Shown here: in pieces, positions 11,871 through 23,169 of the stretch
How the letters are laid out: each line of letters opens with the position of its first letter
Position numbering within the stretch: the stretch's first letter is position 1
Origin: Alviniconcha marisindica
Lineage: Eukaryota > Mollusca > Gastropoda > Provannidae
Assembly: GCA_018857735.1 (NCBI GenBank)
Contig: JABMCL010002494.1
Coordinates: forward strand, 10,001-74,000
Reading direction: 5' to 3'
DNA: 64,000 bases
Translations under genes and position numbers: made by a program
Notes under the pieces: generated by a model
The model's database searches: none
What the model saw: only the letters and a program-made list of their open reading frames with translations
Told to the model about the DNA's origin: nothing

Positions 11871-12976
11871 AAATCAGTTATGTAAAGTTTAGTTTACTCT
11901 TTACTGACCCTTGCGGCATGGAAGGATTACTTTTATTAAGTTTCATGCTTAAGTGATTGTTGCCGTAAATCTAGTCTGGGACGCAGGACTGGAGCACAAA
12001 TCAGGAAGAAGAATGTGGGCAGACAGGCCAAGAATCTGCGATGGATTTCTAGAGCTTGGCAAATCATTTCTGTTGCTGCAGCTTGGTAAGATGAAAGGAA
12101 ACAGCTCGTTGAGACTCCTTAAGATGACGGTCTGCCTCAGGCACTGCACCTTGTGGTCCTCAGAAGCAGCTAGCTAGCTTTGCGTGCACACCCTTGGGCC
12201 AAACATAGCGGCAAAATGTTGACGTGTATATCAGTTACTCAAATCGTGTAGTTTCGAAACGGTTTGAGTTGGTTTATTTCTTCCCGGATTGGGCAACTTT
12301 AATAAATTTAAGACCAGGTTATGATGAGACTACGAATGTTTATCTTAAAATTACTGATGCAGAAAACAAAATGGGGTTATGGTATTTACTTTGAACCGAA
12401 TTGCTTGCTTGTTGTCTCTAGTGTGCTTTGCTTATGGTTTGTTTAAGCACACTTAGGTAGAAGATGTTAATGAAAGTAAACACATATTGAATATAAACAT
12501 CTGCGTTGTTTTGAAAGTTTTTCTGACGCCTAAGGCAGACGCCGACCACGAGAGTGCGTTTCTCTGTCTGTCTGCATCAGGAGTTGTCAAACTGCATTGA
12601 AGGGTTTAAGTGGGCTTGCTGCCTGCCTCAAGAGGAAACCAGAGCCAAGCAGGCACAAAACCTGATGGCTGCGTTCACCAGAACCAGCTGCGGCTGAGAT
12701 ACTGTCCATGCTAGCTCTTACGTGCAGCCACGGCCCAAATGCGGATCACAGTTCATTCATTGTCAATACAACACTCTAAAACTACAGCTGTATTTAGTGG
12801 GTATCCCCCGCCCCGCCACCCACCGACTCAACTGAATAGTGTTGTGTAGATATCGCCTGCAGTCCTTTTAGATGACGTCCCCAGAGCGTTTCGCAAATAA
12901 AACAACTTTAAAGAAAAATAGTATTATTCAAATTGTCATCATAACAATTGTATCCAAAGCTACTCCATATTTTTTT

Positions 12977-13106
12977 CTGCTGCTGATGCTGCTGCCACTG
13001 CCACCACTACTACTACTACTACTACTGCTACTGCTACTACTGCTGCCGCTGCTGCTGCTGCTACTGCTGCTACTGCTGCTGCTGGCCACTACTACTACTA
13101 CTACTG
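12977..13106. repeat. CTG/CTA trinucleotide repeat
   Basis: Imperfect CTG, CTA and CCA triplets. The plus-strand poly-Leu frame is a repeat product. Confidence 0.9.
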
Positions 13107-13562
13107 CGAAAATGATTTCAAAGCAATGTTTGATGACAAATTTGTGTATGTTAATATTGTGTTTTTTAACTTGAGTATGAAATGTACGCGCCTAGGCTAA
13201 TTTGAGAAAGGGCGCTTTAAAGCCCGTTCTTCACTGGGTGAACTTTTGCATCGTGAATCTAGTTCTAATTATGCGGCGAACCTGAAAAAAGTTCGGCGAG
13301 CATAGTTGGTATTTTATTGAACGTACCTTTGCTTCGCGAACTTAGTTCGGGTTGTTCGACGAACTACGACGAAGCTATGTTCGGGGTGCAAAGAGCTTCG
13401 CTCTGTATGCTCGGGGAATACTCGCCCAGTTAAGCGAACCTTGCCTCTGATTGGTTGAGATCAGAGAGAGCTCTCCTGTGGATGAGGAAGAAATAAAAAT
13501 AAAAATGGATGACGGTGTGGATACTTCACTGACTCGCTTCGGAAGCAACTGACCTATTGAGA

Positions 13563-13886
13563 GCCGGTTTGGCCTACTGGTAAGGCGGTAGGCTGGTAAG
13601 CGGAAGGACCTCGTTTCGATACCGCTCCTTCTTCTTCAAAAGTTGTGGTTTGTGGACAGTCTTGTGACTTTGTCCCTCATAATTAATGAAACATTAAAAT
13701 GGCTCTCATCACTGCCCATCTAATGCAGGAGTCATTCTGGTGGTGACGGTGTAGCGATAGGTATATAATCTCCCTCCCTCCCATCTCCCGCTTCCCCCAC
13801 CTCCATACCCCTTTCCCCCCTTCTCCCCGTCCCGAGTAAGCCTTATGGTTTCTGTGGACGTTAAGCACCATGTTTCCTTACTTACC
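13563..13886 (+). mobile_element. tRNA-derived SINE, different head, same 3' module
   Basis: The head TTGGCCTACTGGTAAGGC (A-box like) with GTTTCGATACC (B-box like, 13612-13623) is tRNA-like but different from the 54.7-kb head. After a variable, C/T-rich body it ends CCTTATGGTTTCTGTGGACG and TTAAGCACCATGTTTCC with a TTAC tail. Confidence 0.5.
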
Positions 13887-14142
13887 ACCTCCATACCCCC
13901 TTCCGCCCATTCTCCCCGTCCTGAATCAGAGACACTACACTACAGGGACTGCCAACTCGCTGCCAGCCTAAACGGAGTGGCCGCGCGAGCAGGCTACAAC
14001 CAAACAGGCAAGCGAAACTTCCGGTCTGTGTCGTGCAGTGACCGGCTATAGAGGGTTTCATACATCTACACCATCATTCCATCTATAATTTTATTATTTA
14101 ACATTCCGGTTACTATACATTCACCAGATAGTCGGCCGCCAC

Positions 14143-14180
14143 GGTGTGTGTGTCTGTGCGTGCGTGCGTGCGTGCGTGCG

Positions 14181-14214
<34 letters not shown>

Positions 14215-14494
14215 GCTTGCTTGTTTAGCGCACGCGAGTAATGTATAAATCATTAAATTATAAATAAAAACACACGATCTGAAGCTAATCTGCCTCTCAT
14301 AGTCTGCTCCTTTTACATATTTGCAGTTGATGTGTTTTTGTTGTTTTCAGAACGCCGGCAGTCAATTCTTTTCATAAGTTTCCTCACAACATAGACTGCA
14401 TTGCAGGATACCGATTTCCAAAATTACTTCAATCAGAAAAACAAACGAGTCAATTTTTTTTGAAACATTTGAAAAGGTCTGTTATGTACTGTTC

Positions 14495-14584
<90 letters not shown>
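14143..14584. repeat. Two GT microsatellites
   Basis: CGTG/GT array 14143-14213 and perfect GT array 14497-14584, with unique AT-rich sequence between. Confidence 0.95.
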
Positions 14585-14591
<7 letters not shown>

Positions 14592-15279
14592 TATTTATTT
14601 TTTATTATTTTTATTTTTTATTATCATTTTATTTCACTGCATGGTAAAAAGTTAGTTTGTAAACTGGAACGTTTTTCCGAATGGCGTTTTTTTTTTTTTT
14701 TTTTTTAAATCATCAATACGTGAACACGCTGGCATAATGAGTTAAACCCGCATACAGACAGACAAACATTTTATTTTATTTTAAACAAAAAACTTACATT
14801 CGGTTATGATAGCTATATAATCATTATTATAATGGGTGGACGTTGATGCGCAAAAAAACAAAAACAAAAAACAAACCAGGTAGAGAGTTTCTGACGGGAG
14901 ATCGGTAACTGATGTCGCTCAGTTTTTATCCGCGTTGATTTGTTCGCATTAAAAATAAATAAACAGATATATTATAATATAAAACAACAATGCTGGAATG
15001 AAAAAGAGAACCCTGAAGACAAAATATCCTGTCTTCCTCTCACTAATTTTTCAAACCATGAGATAAATCTGGTGTATCTACTGAACAAGAACTGAACAGG
15101 AGTCAATGCTGCGTAAGCTACTATTAAACAAAACAAAAACAAAACAAACAAAAAAAGCTCAGAATAATTTGAAGATATTATATAGCAGATACCTTCAAAA
15201 TTGAACGGGCTTTGTGGTAGGTATCATCTAAGCGTAAAATGCACTTTAAAATCGAAACAATCTCAGCCCTCTCCACCGA

Positions 15280-15478
15280 CATTAGCTACAGAAAGTTACG
15301 GTTACGCGCTGACCGGAAGAGTGGAGCGCCTGTCCGCCAACCACCCGCCCGTTGCGCCACTCCGTTTACAGGCTTATCGTGACACGGCTCGCTCACTTGG
15401 CTATCCCCTTGCTGTAGTATCTCTGCCTGAATAAGCCTTGTGGTTTCTGTGGACGTTAAGCACAATGTTTCCTAACTG
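15280..15478 (+). mobile_element. Probable SINE copy with the shared 3' module
   Basis: The 3' end AAGCCTTGTGGTTTCTGTGG, ACGTTAAGCACAATGTTTCC matches the 13.84- and 55.33-kb modules. The 5' part (GTTACGCGCTGACCGGAAGA region) has no clear tRNA boxes, so its limits are approximate. Confidence 0.4.
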
Positions 15479-16189
15479 ACCTATTCGTTGACTTGTGGGA
15501 GGCGTAGCCTTTTCTCTGGGAACCCAGAATAGTATAGTAGTTAGTTGAATTACCCAGCGAGGGATAATTAAAGTATACTCGACTTGAGTTTAGCCTACAT
15601 TTTGGATCATGCTGTCTGTTGTGCTTCTGCCGCAAGTTCGGTCCGAAGCTTGCATCTCATTACAAGCCAGTTAAGAAACGAAATATAGTTCGCCGTACTG
15701 TCCAAAGCATGTTCGGGTAACTAAAAGTCCGTCTGAGCTCAGATAAGAAATGAATTGCAGTTCGTCGAACTGTCCGAAGTGTGTTCGGCGAACTAACAGT
15801 TCGCCCAATTAAGACCGGGCTTACCCCACTATTAAAGCTTAATGACGATGTTAATGGTAGTGGTGTGTAACGGTAATAATTAAATACATAACAGAAAGTA
15901 TACCAGATACAATTCGTCATCTTTTCACGTAGTATACTATAGGCGTCTCTCAGTTTCCTGAGAAACAACTCAGTAAAAACAACGCTTTACTTTCACCAAT
16001 ATTTCCGCCAGAACTGTTAGGCTGAAAAGAGATGGACAGGGTCCTTGGAACAGTTTGTAGTAGGAGAGGTTTGTGTCTGGTTCTGATGACTAGACAAAGG
16101 GGGAAAAAATGAGCAAGCTGCGCTGCCCCGAGGCACAAGGAATGTTGGAATAGAACAACATGTGAGTCTGGGCTGGTGCCTGTCATTGT

Positions 16190-18500
16190 ATATATAATAC
16201 TGCTGTAGTCAGTGTATCAGTTTTTTAAAAACCTTCCAACTCCGCATAAGAAGGAGGGCAGTAGGCTTCACACTGCAAGTTAGAGACCGTAAACAAGGGC
16301 GTATTGAGGCACTATGGAAATCAACGTTAAAGTCTTTGCTATATACCACTACGGTTGCTGTTACTGTCCAACTCCAACTCCAACTACTAGTTGCCCCTCC
16401 AACTACTTGTGTTTCGAAGTTCTTCTTCTACTGTCACTCGACCACAATGATTAGTTTGATTAGTTTGTTGTCACTATGAGGCGAGAAGCATGTGAGGGGT
16501 GGCGTGGGGGTGGGGGTGGGGCTGCATGAAAAAGCACACACCCCGGTGTTTCTTCACAAAGGTGACAAGAGGTATGTCAATGACGTCAAAGTTCGGAGCA
16601 AAAGCATCTTAGCGAGAGTGCTGCAGATTTGACGGAAAATAAACCCAGTGCTTACCATCAGATGACCATATTTGAACAAAGTCGTCCTTTTTCTTTGTCT
16701 TGCATTATCTTCGCACATGGAGACTGAACTACACAGGCTGAGTACACAAGAGGCTTTGCCAATATTCGGTGTCCAACAAGATGCCAAATTATTCAAACAA
16801 GAATGCTTCATTAATTGGTGTTCTGTCTACCCAGCTCAAACAAGACACTGGTAATTGCTGGAAGGCCAGGGTTGCAGGCTTTAGCCGCGGAAATATCCGT
16901 ACAGGACGTAGCGCAAAGTTGTGAAACACCCGTACAAGACAACACAGTTGTGAAACACCGGTACAGGACAACACAAAGTCGTGAAACATCTGTACAGGAC
17001 AACACAAAATTGTGAAATAACCATACACAACAAAGCAAAGTTGTGAAAAATCCATACACAACACAAAGTTGCGAAATAAGCTAACTCCACTCCACCGAGT
17101 CAGTTTCTTTTGGTAACGTAATCTGTCAAAAGAATGTCTTTTTCTTCTTCTTCTGCTTAATTTTAAAAAATGTTTTATTTTTTATTTTTTACAGTAAACA
17201 ATATATCTGGGTGTGGCATGGATAAGCTGTCGAGCTAAGTATTTGAAATCTCGATCCAGTTCGACTGCACATTTCTGTTGCCAAACATATTGACTGTTGC
17301 TTAAATACAGTTGTACTTCATCTTTTATATTAGGCCAGTTCATATTGGCAGTTTGACCCGGTATCAAGATTATACGTGTATACGTTTGTAACGTGACCAA
17401 ATAAATTAAGTATACAATTTCTAATCTAAATGTTGATGAGGATAAAAACAGGTCAAAAGGCACACAAAAATGGCAACTTTTACCTTCCACGTCGACCTAG
17501 CGGAGTAATTCTGTCTGGTCTTGAATAAACCACAGTTGTTTAGTAATACAGTAAATGATCAGAGACTTACATACACATCTACTTTAAGATACAGTAATTT
17601 TCAACAGACTCTTATCTCTTATCTCGCAGTTTTGAATCCGCAAAGCTGAGCCAAGCCCGGTCTGTTTGCAAGTCTGGGACGGGGTTTTAAGTCAATAATC
17701 ACCGTAGCTTTCCGGCAGGAGGGAGGAAAACAAACGACTCCAGATCCCTCTCTTCCAGGCGTCTTGTTCTTGGGTGTGGTCACTATTAACATGGCATCCT
17801 CCCTTTATTGGCTTCTCGTGAGCTTCCATTCTCAAGTTTTCTCATCTGTTTCTTCCATGTTACGCTTTAGCGTCTATCGATTGAAAACTTACCTTCACTG
17901 ACATGATGGCGCTAGCGTACACATCAAAGCTCGTTACCAAGTCGCTTTGTTCTGTTTGGCCTTCTTTAAGGTTGGAAGATAACCCCGAGTAATGGTATCG
18001 TGAAACTCTTTTGAGAGGAAGTACAGAAGCCACATTTTTGTACTGGATGTCCTTCATTAATGATACACTGCCTCGATCGCAGCATCCGGACGCATCCGAG
18101 TGCGCACGAATACAATGTGATGTTCATACGAATGAAAGATATAGCCAAGTAGCTGGGATGACAGGTCAGACACTTTTTTGAAGAAGTTTCTTTTTAGGGC
18201 CTGCTGCAGGAATGATGTCTCTTGGTGTTATTATAATTATGCAAAGCATCAGCCTAACTGAAAAGGCTTTGAAATGAACACGGTAACAGAATGTAGACGT
18301 GACGGTGAAGGAGGATGCCACACTCATTAAAAGAAAATAATACACTGTCTCTCGGATGAACTTCATTGATCTTCACAGACTGCGACTAACAGAACCAAAC
18401 AGAATACTCTTTTCTGTGCTATTTCTTCAAACTGGCGCACATAGCCCATTACAAGAACTAAAACAGTTTAAAAACAAAGTTTTGTTTGTTTGTTTGTTTT
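16190..18500. other. Non-coding stretch
   Basis: Apart from the 31-bp tandem repeat at 16.9 kb I see no gene or recognised element. There is an isolated perfect CRE TGACGTCA at 16579-16586. Confidence 0.5.
16899..17080. repeat. About 31-bp tandem repeat
   Basis: GTACAGGACAACACAAAGT-GTGAAACA-type units with cores at 16899, 16932, 16961, 16992, 17023 and 17054 (29-33 base spacing). The minus-strand open frames over it are repeat translations. Confidence 0.8.
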
Positions 18501-18528
18501 TGTTTGTTGTAGGGCGCGAGAGCGCGCT

Positions 18529-18721
<193 letters not shown>

Positions 18722-19864
18722 TACAAAACAGAAAAAAGAACCTTTAGATTAAATTGGGGGTTGAAAGGGGTTGTGGAAAAGCACCCGGGCAGATAACAGT
18801 AGTACAAAGGGATGAGGAGGGGGCGGAGCCATCCTCAACGTATCGTGGGATAATGCGAGCTTTTGGTCGGACACGGGGGTACCCTCAGCGCAGGACAAAT
18901 TTAATTCGCACCAGCATGGTACGGGACATTAGAATAATTATATCATTCTGTGATTTTTTCCCTTCGCAAAGACTTCCAGTTCTTGTTCTATATTATGTGA
19001 TGAGCAGCAGCTAACAACAACTTTGAACTCTTGAACGCTTATTTTGATAATGTAGTGGTTTACGGATATACATTTTATGGAGAAGGATTGTTCACATAGC
19101 TGCCCACGTTAGTACAGGATAGTTTCAGTTCTGACAGTGTGTCAACAACAACTTTCAGTACAAATTACACCCACCCATCCTTCCTCAAGTTCGGAACATG
19201 CAGTACCTCTATGGAAACAATTAGGTGTCAAAAGAAATTATATTCGTTTTATTGTTCTTATTTCATTTTTTTCTTCTTTCGTGCGAAAAGTACCCTTAAA
19301 AAAGTACCGATCCCCCCCCCCCCCCCCCCCCCCCCCCCCGCTCGGGAAAACACCCAGATCTTGATGAACACAGCAAAAGCGCTATTTTGTCGATGGTCGC
19401 TTAATTTTAAAATTATAATACTTGTCAAATATTTCAAGTATTGATTCAGCCCCATTCTGCGCCTGTTGGTCGGAGAAAACGCCACTTCAATGAATTCTGC
19501 AGAGTGTTTATCATTTTTTGTATCGACCCAAGACGCTCCGGCTATAAAAGCTGCCACTGTCTTCCACCAAAAACCTTAACAATCTGGGCGATTTTAATGT
19601 TGTTTTGCAAAAAACAAAAAACAAAAACTGTGCGTTGTGCTCTGTCGGAAACAGATACGTCGTTTGGCCTGGGCGGAGTTGGGATTTGGTGGCAGGGCGT
19701 AGCGAAAAATAGATACGTATTTTTCTGTTTTACGAGCATTCAAGTTTCTCACAGTCTTGTTCTTGGTACTGTTTAACTGGAAAATGAAGACGGAAATGTC
19801 TTCGGTTGAAAACACTAACGCACATAGTTTAAAGTATTCCGTCGGAATCAAAACCTCCGGACGG

Positions 19865-20110
19865 GTGACTGGATGGATGGAGGGGTTACAGACATGTTGT
19901 ATTAACTGGATGGATGGAGAGATAGAAATGTGGTACCAGTACTTACAGACCTGTTGTATTAAATGGATGGATGGAGGGGTTACAGACCTAGTTGTATTAA
20001 ATGGATGGATGGAGAGATAGCCGGGAATGTGGTACCGGTACTTACAGAGCTGTTGTATTAAATGGTTGGATGGATGGGTAGAAATGGGCTACCGGTAGTT
20101 ACAAACCTGT
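19865..20110. repeat. Compound tandem repeat (about 102-bp higher order)
   Basis: TTACAGACCTGTTGTATTAA with ATGGATGGATGGA recurs. GGTACCAGTACTTACAG at about 19932 and GGTACCGGTACTTACAG at about 20033 mark a period of about 102 bases, with a shorter sub-repeat between. Confidence 0.75.
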
Positions 20111-20200
20111 TGTACTATATGGAACTGATCGAGATGGCACAGGATGACAAGCCATGAATTATTTTCAGTGTGAATCGCCGAGCAGCAGTAGGTTCAGTAA

Positions 20201-20270
20201 GCAGCAGCAGCAGCAGCAGAAGGCTGGGTGGGAGGAGGAGCAGTGGGCAGCAGCAGCAGCAGCAGCAGAG
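20201..20270. repeat. CAG trinucleotide repeats
   Basis: Two short CAG arrays (20201-20218 and about 20248-20268). The Gln/Ser runs in open frames here come from them. No exon structure is evident. Confidence 0.8.
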
Positions 20271-21828
20271 GAACACATGTGCTAGTAGTGGAGATGCGTA
20301 TCGTTGTCAGCCCGCCTTGCCCAAACATCCTTCCCTCACCTCTTCTGACCTCCATTCTAAAACCTCAGACTCACTACCATGTCTCGCTTTCTTCCACTCT
20401 TCCTCCCTTTCTTCTTTCCCTTTCGTTTGTCTGCTCTCTTTTCCTGGGCGCGCTTTTGTTTACTCTGTCTTTGATTTGCCGTCAGAGAGTGGATTTGAAC
20501 ACATGTGGCTGAGGCGAAAGTGCAGATTTTTGAGAGGTGGTCTTGTGATGTTTGTAATTTCATCTTCGTGGCTCAGCCAATTTTATTAGAATGGACCGTT
20601 TGATGGAAAACAAACAACGGTATGTTTTAGTGCTTGGTGTTATTGATCAATACAAGCGTAATCAGAAAATCAAGTTCATATTGAATATTTCGCAAAAATA
20701 CAAAAGCAATATCAAAATATCTCTCTGTGTGTGTCTCTCTCTCTCTGTCTCTCTCCGCCTCTCTCTCTCTCTCTCTCCCCTCCCTCCCGCTGACACAACG
20801 GGTCTCATATAATAAGCATCCTTAATGGATTTTTTCCTGAACTGCAATCGATTTGGGGTGGGCGTAGTCTTACCATAGCGGCTCATAATGTCACGATATA
20901 GGGGCTCGTCAACATCGAAGTTGTTATTAAAACCGATGTGTGAATACAGAATCAAAGATAAACTCCCGGAAGTGATTGTTCTTCACAAGCATTTAACCGT
21001 AGATACCTACTGTTCACATATCTGCACGCGCGCGCACGTGCTTGTATGTTTGTATTGATTTTAGTAAAAGGAGGTCATGGCGGGATTTCTAGGCCGCACC
21101 GGCATTCGCGGCTGATAAGGCCGGAACGGCAGGTTTAGTTGTCGCTTCTCTTAACGCGTGCTGCCAAACTCAGTCCTGACAAGCAGTTCAGCTAGAATCA
21201 ACCGCACGATGAAGTCGTAAAGGCAGCCCGTTTCATGCTGGTCGACAGCTTGAGGAGCGTAACTGAAAATCCTGTGCAGAAAGTAAGTAACAAATCACAG
21301 TCCATGCCGCCACCCAAGGAGACATCCACGGTTAGAGAAAGTTGTTGAGAGCTGATTTCACGAGTTGTATTGTTTATAACCGTACACGACCAGACATAAT
21401 TCAGTTTTAAACAGACCAAACGTTTACAAGTTTTCGTGCAATATCAGATCAAAGCCGAGAACGGCTGAGCACGAGGTTGTGGCAGCCGATGTGCATATTT
21501 CCTCATCGGTGAACATTTTTTGTGCACTGGGACACGATTTTAAATCTTGAGGCTCAGCTTTGATTTTCAGGACACAAGGTTTCCAGTTTTGAAAAGTTCT
21601 TTTACGAGAAACTGCAAGATGTCAGGCCAGGTGACTAAAACAACGTCATTTAGTATGTAGTGTTCAACTGAAACCACAGTCTCACTCGAGATCATCAAGT
21701 CAGCCCATTGATGTTTGACTGCATCTCAAAAGACAAGAAAATCATTTCTTGAAAAACTTGAACGGACAGCTGATGATGACACTATCAGGAGGTAAGATTC
21801 ATTAATAATTGTCTCTCTCTCTCTCTGA

Positions 21829-21829
<1 letters not shown>

Positions 21830-21920
<91 letters not shown>

Positions 21921-21967
21921 CAGTGTGTATGTGTGTATGCGCGCGCGCGCGTGTACTTGTACGTTGT

Positions 21968-22016
<49 letters not shown>

Positions 22017-22021
22017 GTGTG
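21830..22021. repeat. GT microsatellite pair
   Basis: GT array, a GCGCGCGC interruption near 21950, then a second GT array ending in G-rich sequence. Confidence 0.95.
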
Positions 22022-22310
22022 TGCGGGGGGTAGGGGGGGGGGGGTTGTGCGTGTGTGCCCAGCCCAAGTAGAGGTGAGGCAGAGTTGGGTGAAGTGGCAA
22101 GTTGGACATGACCGCACGCTGTCTGTACCAGATACCATGCACCGCTCTCCACACGGACACGCACGCGCGTCGGGGCCATGAGGGGGTTTACCGACAGGCA
22201 CGCAATTTTGTCGCGTATGAGAAGAATGCCGAGATCTAAGGCTCAGTCCCTGGCTCCCGCGTCCCCTCCAGAGATGCAATGGCGTTCCCTGGAAACTGCC
22301 ATATACATCG

Positions 22311-22349
<39 letters not shown>
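22311..22349. repeat. C homopolymer (39 bases)
   Basis: Uninterrupted C run. Proline- and glycine-rich open frames around it are artefacts. Confidence 0.97.
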
Positions 22350-22352
<3 letters not shown>

Positions 22353-22915
22353 CGCACACACACATCCACCTTCCCAGCAGCCCCACCCATTCCGTCCGGG
22401 AAGTACACGAAGGAACAAAATGCTGGGGATTGGGGGCGAGATTTGCAGGAAAATGTATTGAACTAAATGTCGTAGCAAGTCATGTACTATCCACGCAAAA
22501 TAAACACACATAACTTAATCGTGGTGGATGTGGTGGTGGTGGTTGCTGATGGAAAATAACTATATCTGCCACTGATGACTGATGCCGTCTTCCTGTGACT
22601 ATTGACATTTACTGTTACAACCCGGACGTGTGTGCGTCAGTGCATGCGCGTGCGCGCGCGTGTGTGAGTTGTAATGATTTTTTTAGTTTTTAGTTTTAGT
22701 TTTTTGGATTTTTTTTTTTTCCAAGATGGTGCACAGGCAAACAGTTGTTACAACTTACATTTTAATAAACACCTAAGTTTTCTACTTTTCGGTTGAAATT
22801 GCATAATCGAGTTTGTTCTTTGCGTTCACTTTCTAACGCGACAGCATGAGCTTTGAGCTTAGCTTTCTCAGCAGCAGCAGAAGAAGAAGAAGACGAAGAA
22901 GAAGGGGTAGGGGGT

Positions 22916-22963
<48 letters not shown>
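22916..22963. repeat. G homopolymer (48 bases)
   Basis: Uninterrupted G run, followed by further GGGGTGGG blocks to 23040. An extreme G-quadruplex-capable tract. Confidence 0.97.
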
Positions 22964-22964
<1 letters not shown>

Positions 22965-23169
22965 AGGGGGGTGGGGGAAGGGGGTGGGGGTGGGGGGCAG
23001 TGGAAATGTTCTGATGTATGTAGAGGGAAGGGGGTGGGGGCGAATGATTAATGACAACGGTTTCGTTCAGAATGCAGAAACCGTCAGTGCTCCTTTCCAT
23101 TGTACCCTTATTTTTATACCACGCCCCACGAAAAGAAGAAGAAGAAGAAGAAGACGAAACAATTTAATT

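Larger units (their letters stand above)
13220..15822. mobile_element. Possible DNA transposon/MITE ends (terminal inverted repeats)
   Basis: The 25 bases at 13220-13244 and the reverse complement of 15798-15822 agree at 21 positions (AAGCCCGTTCTTCACTGGGT versus AAGCCCGGTCTTAATTGGGC). Both flanking regions carry subterminal TTCGGCGAAC-type repeats (13285-13440, 15620-15800). Either these are the two ends of one 2.6-kb non-autonomous element with SINEs nested inside, or they are two short related MITEs: 13418-13440 is itself roughly inverted relative to 13226-13245. No transposase frame is visible. Confidence 0.4.

Noticed and set aside
20170..20589. 139-codon frame with Ser and Gln runs
   Set aside because: The low-complexity part comes from CAG arrays, there is no ATG at its start and no recognised domain follows.
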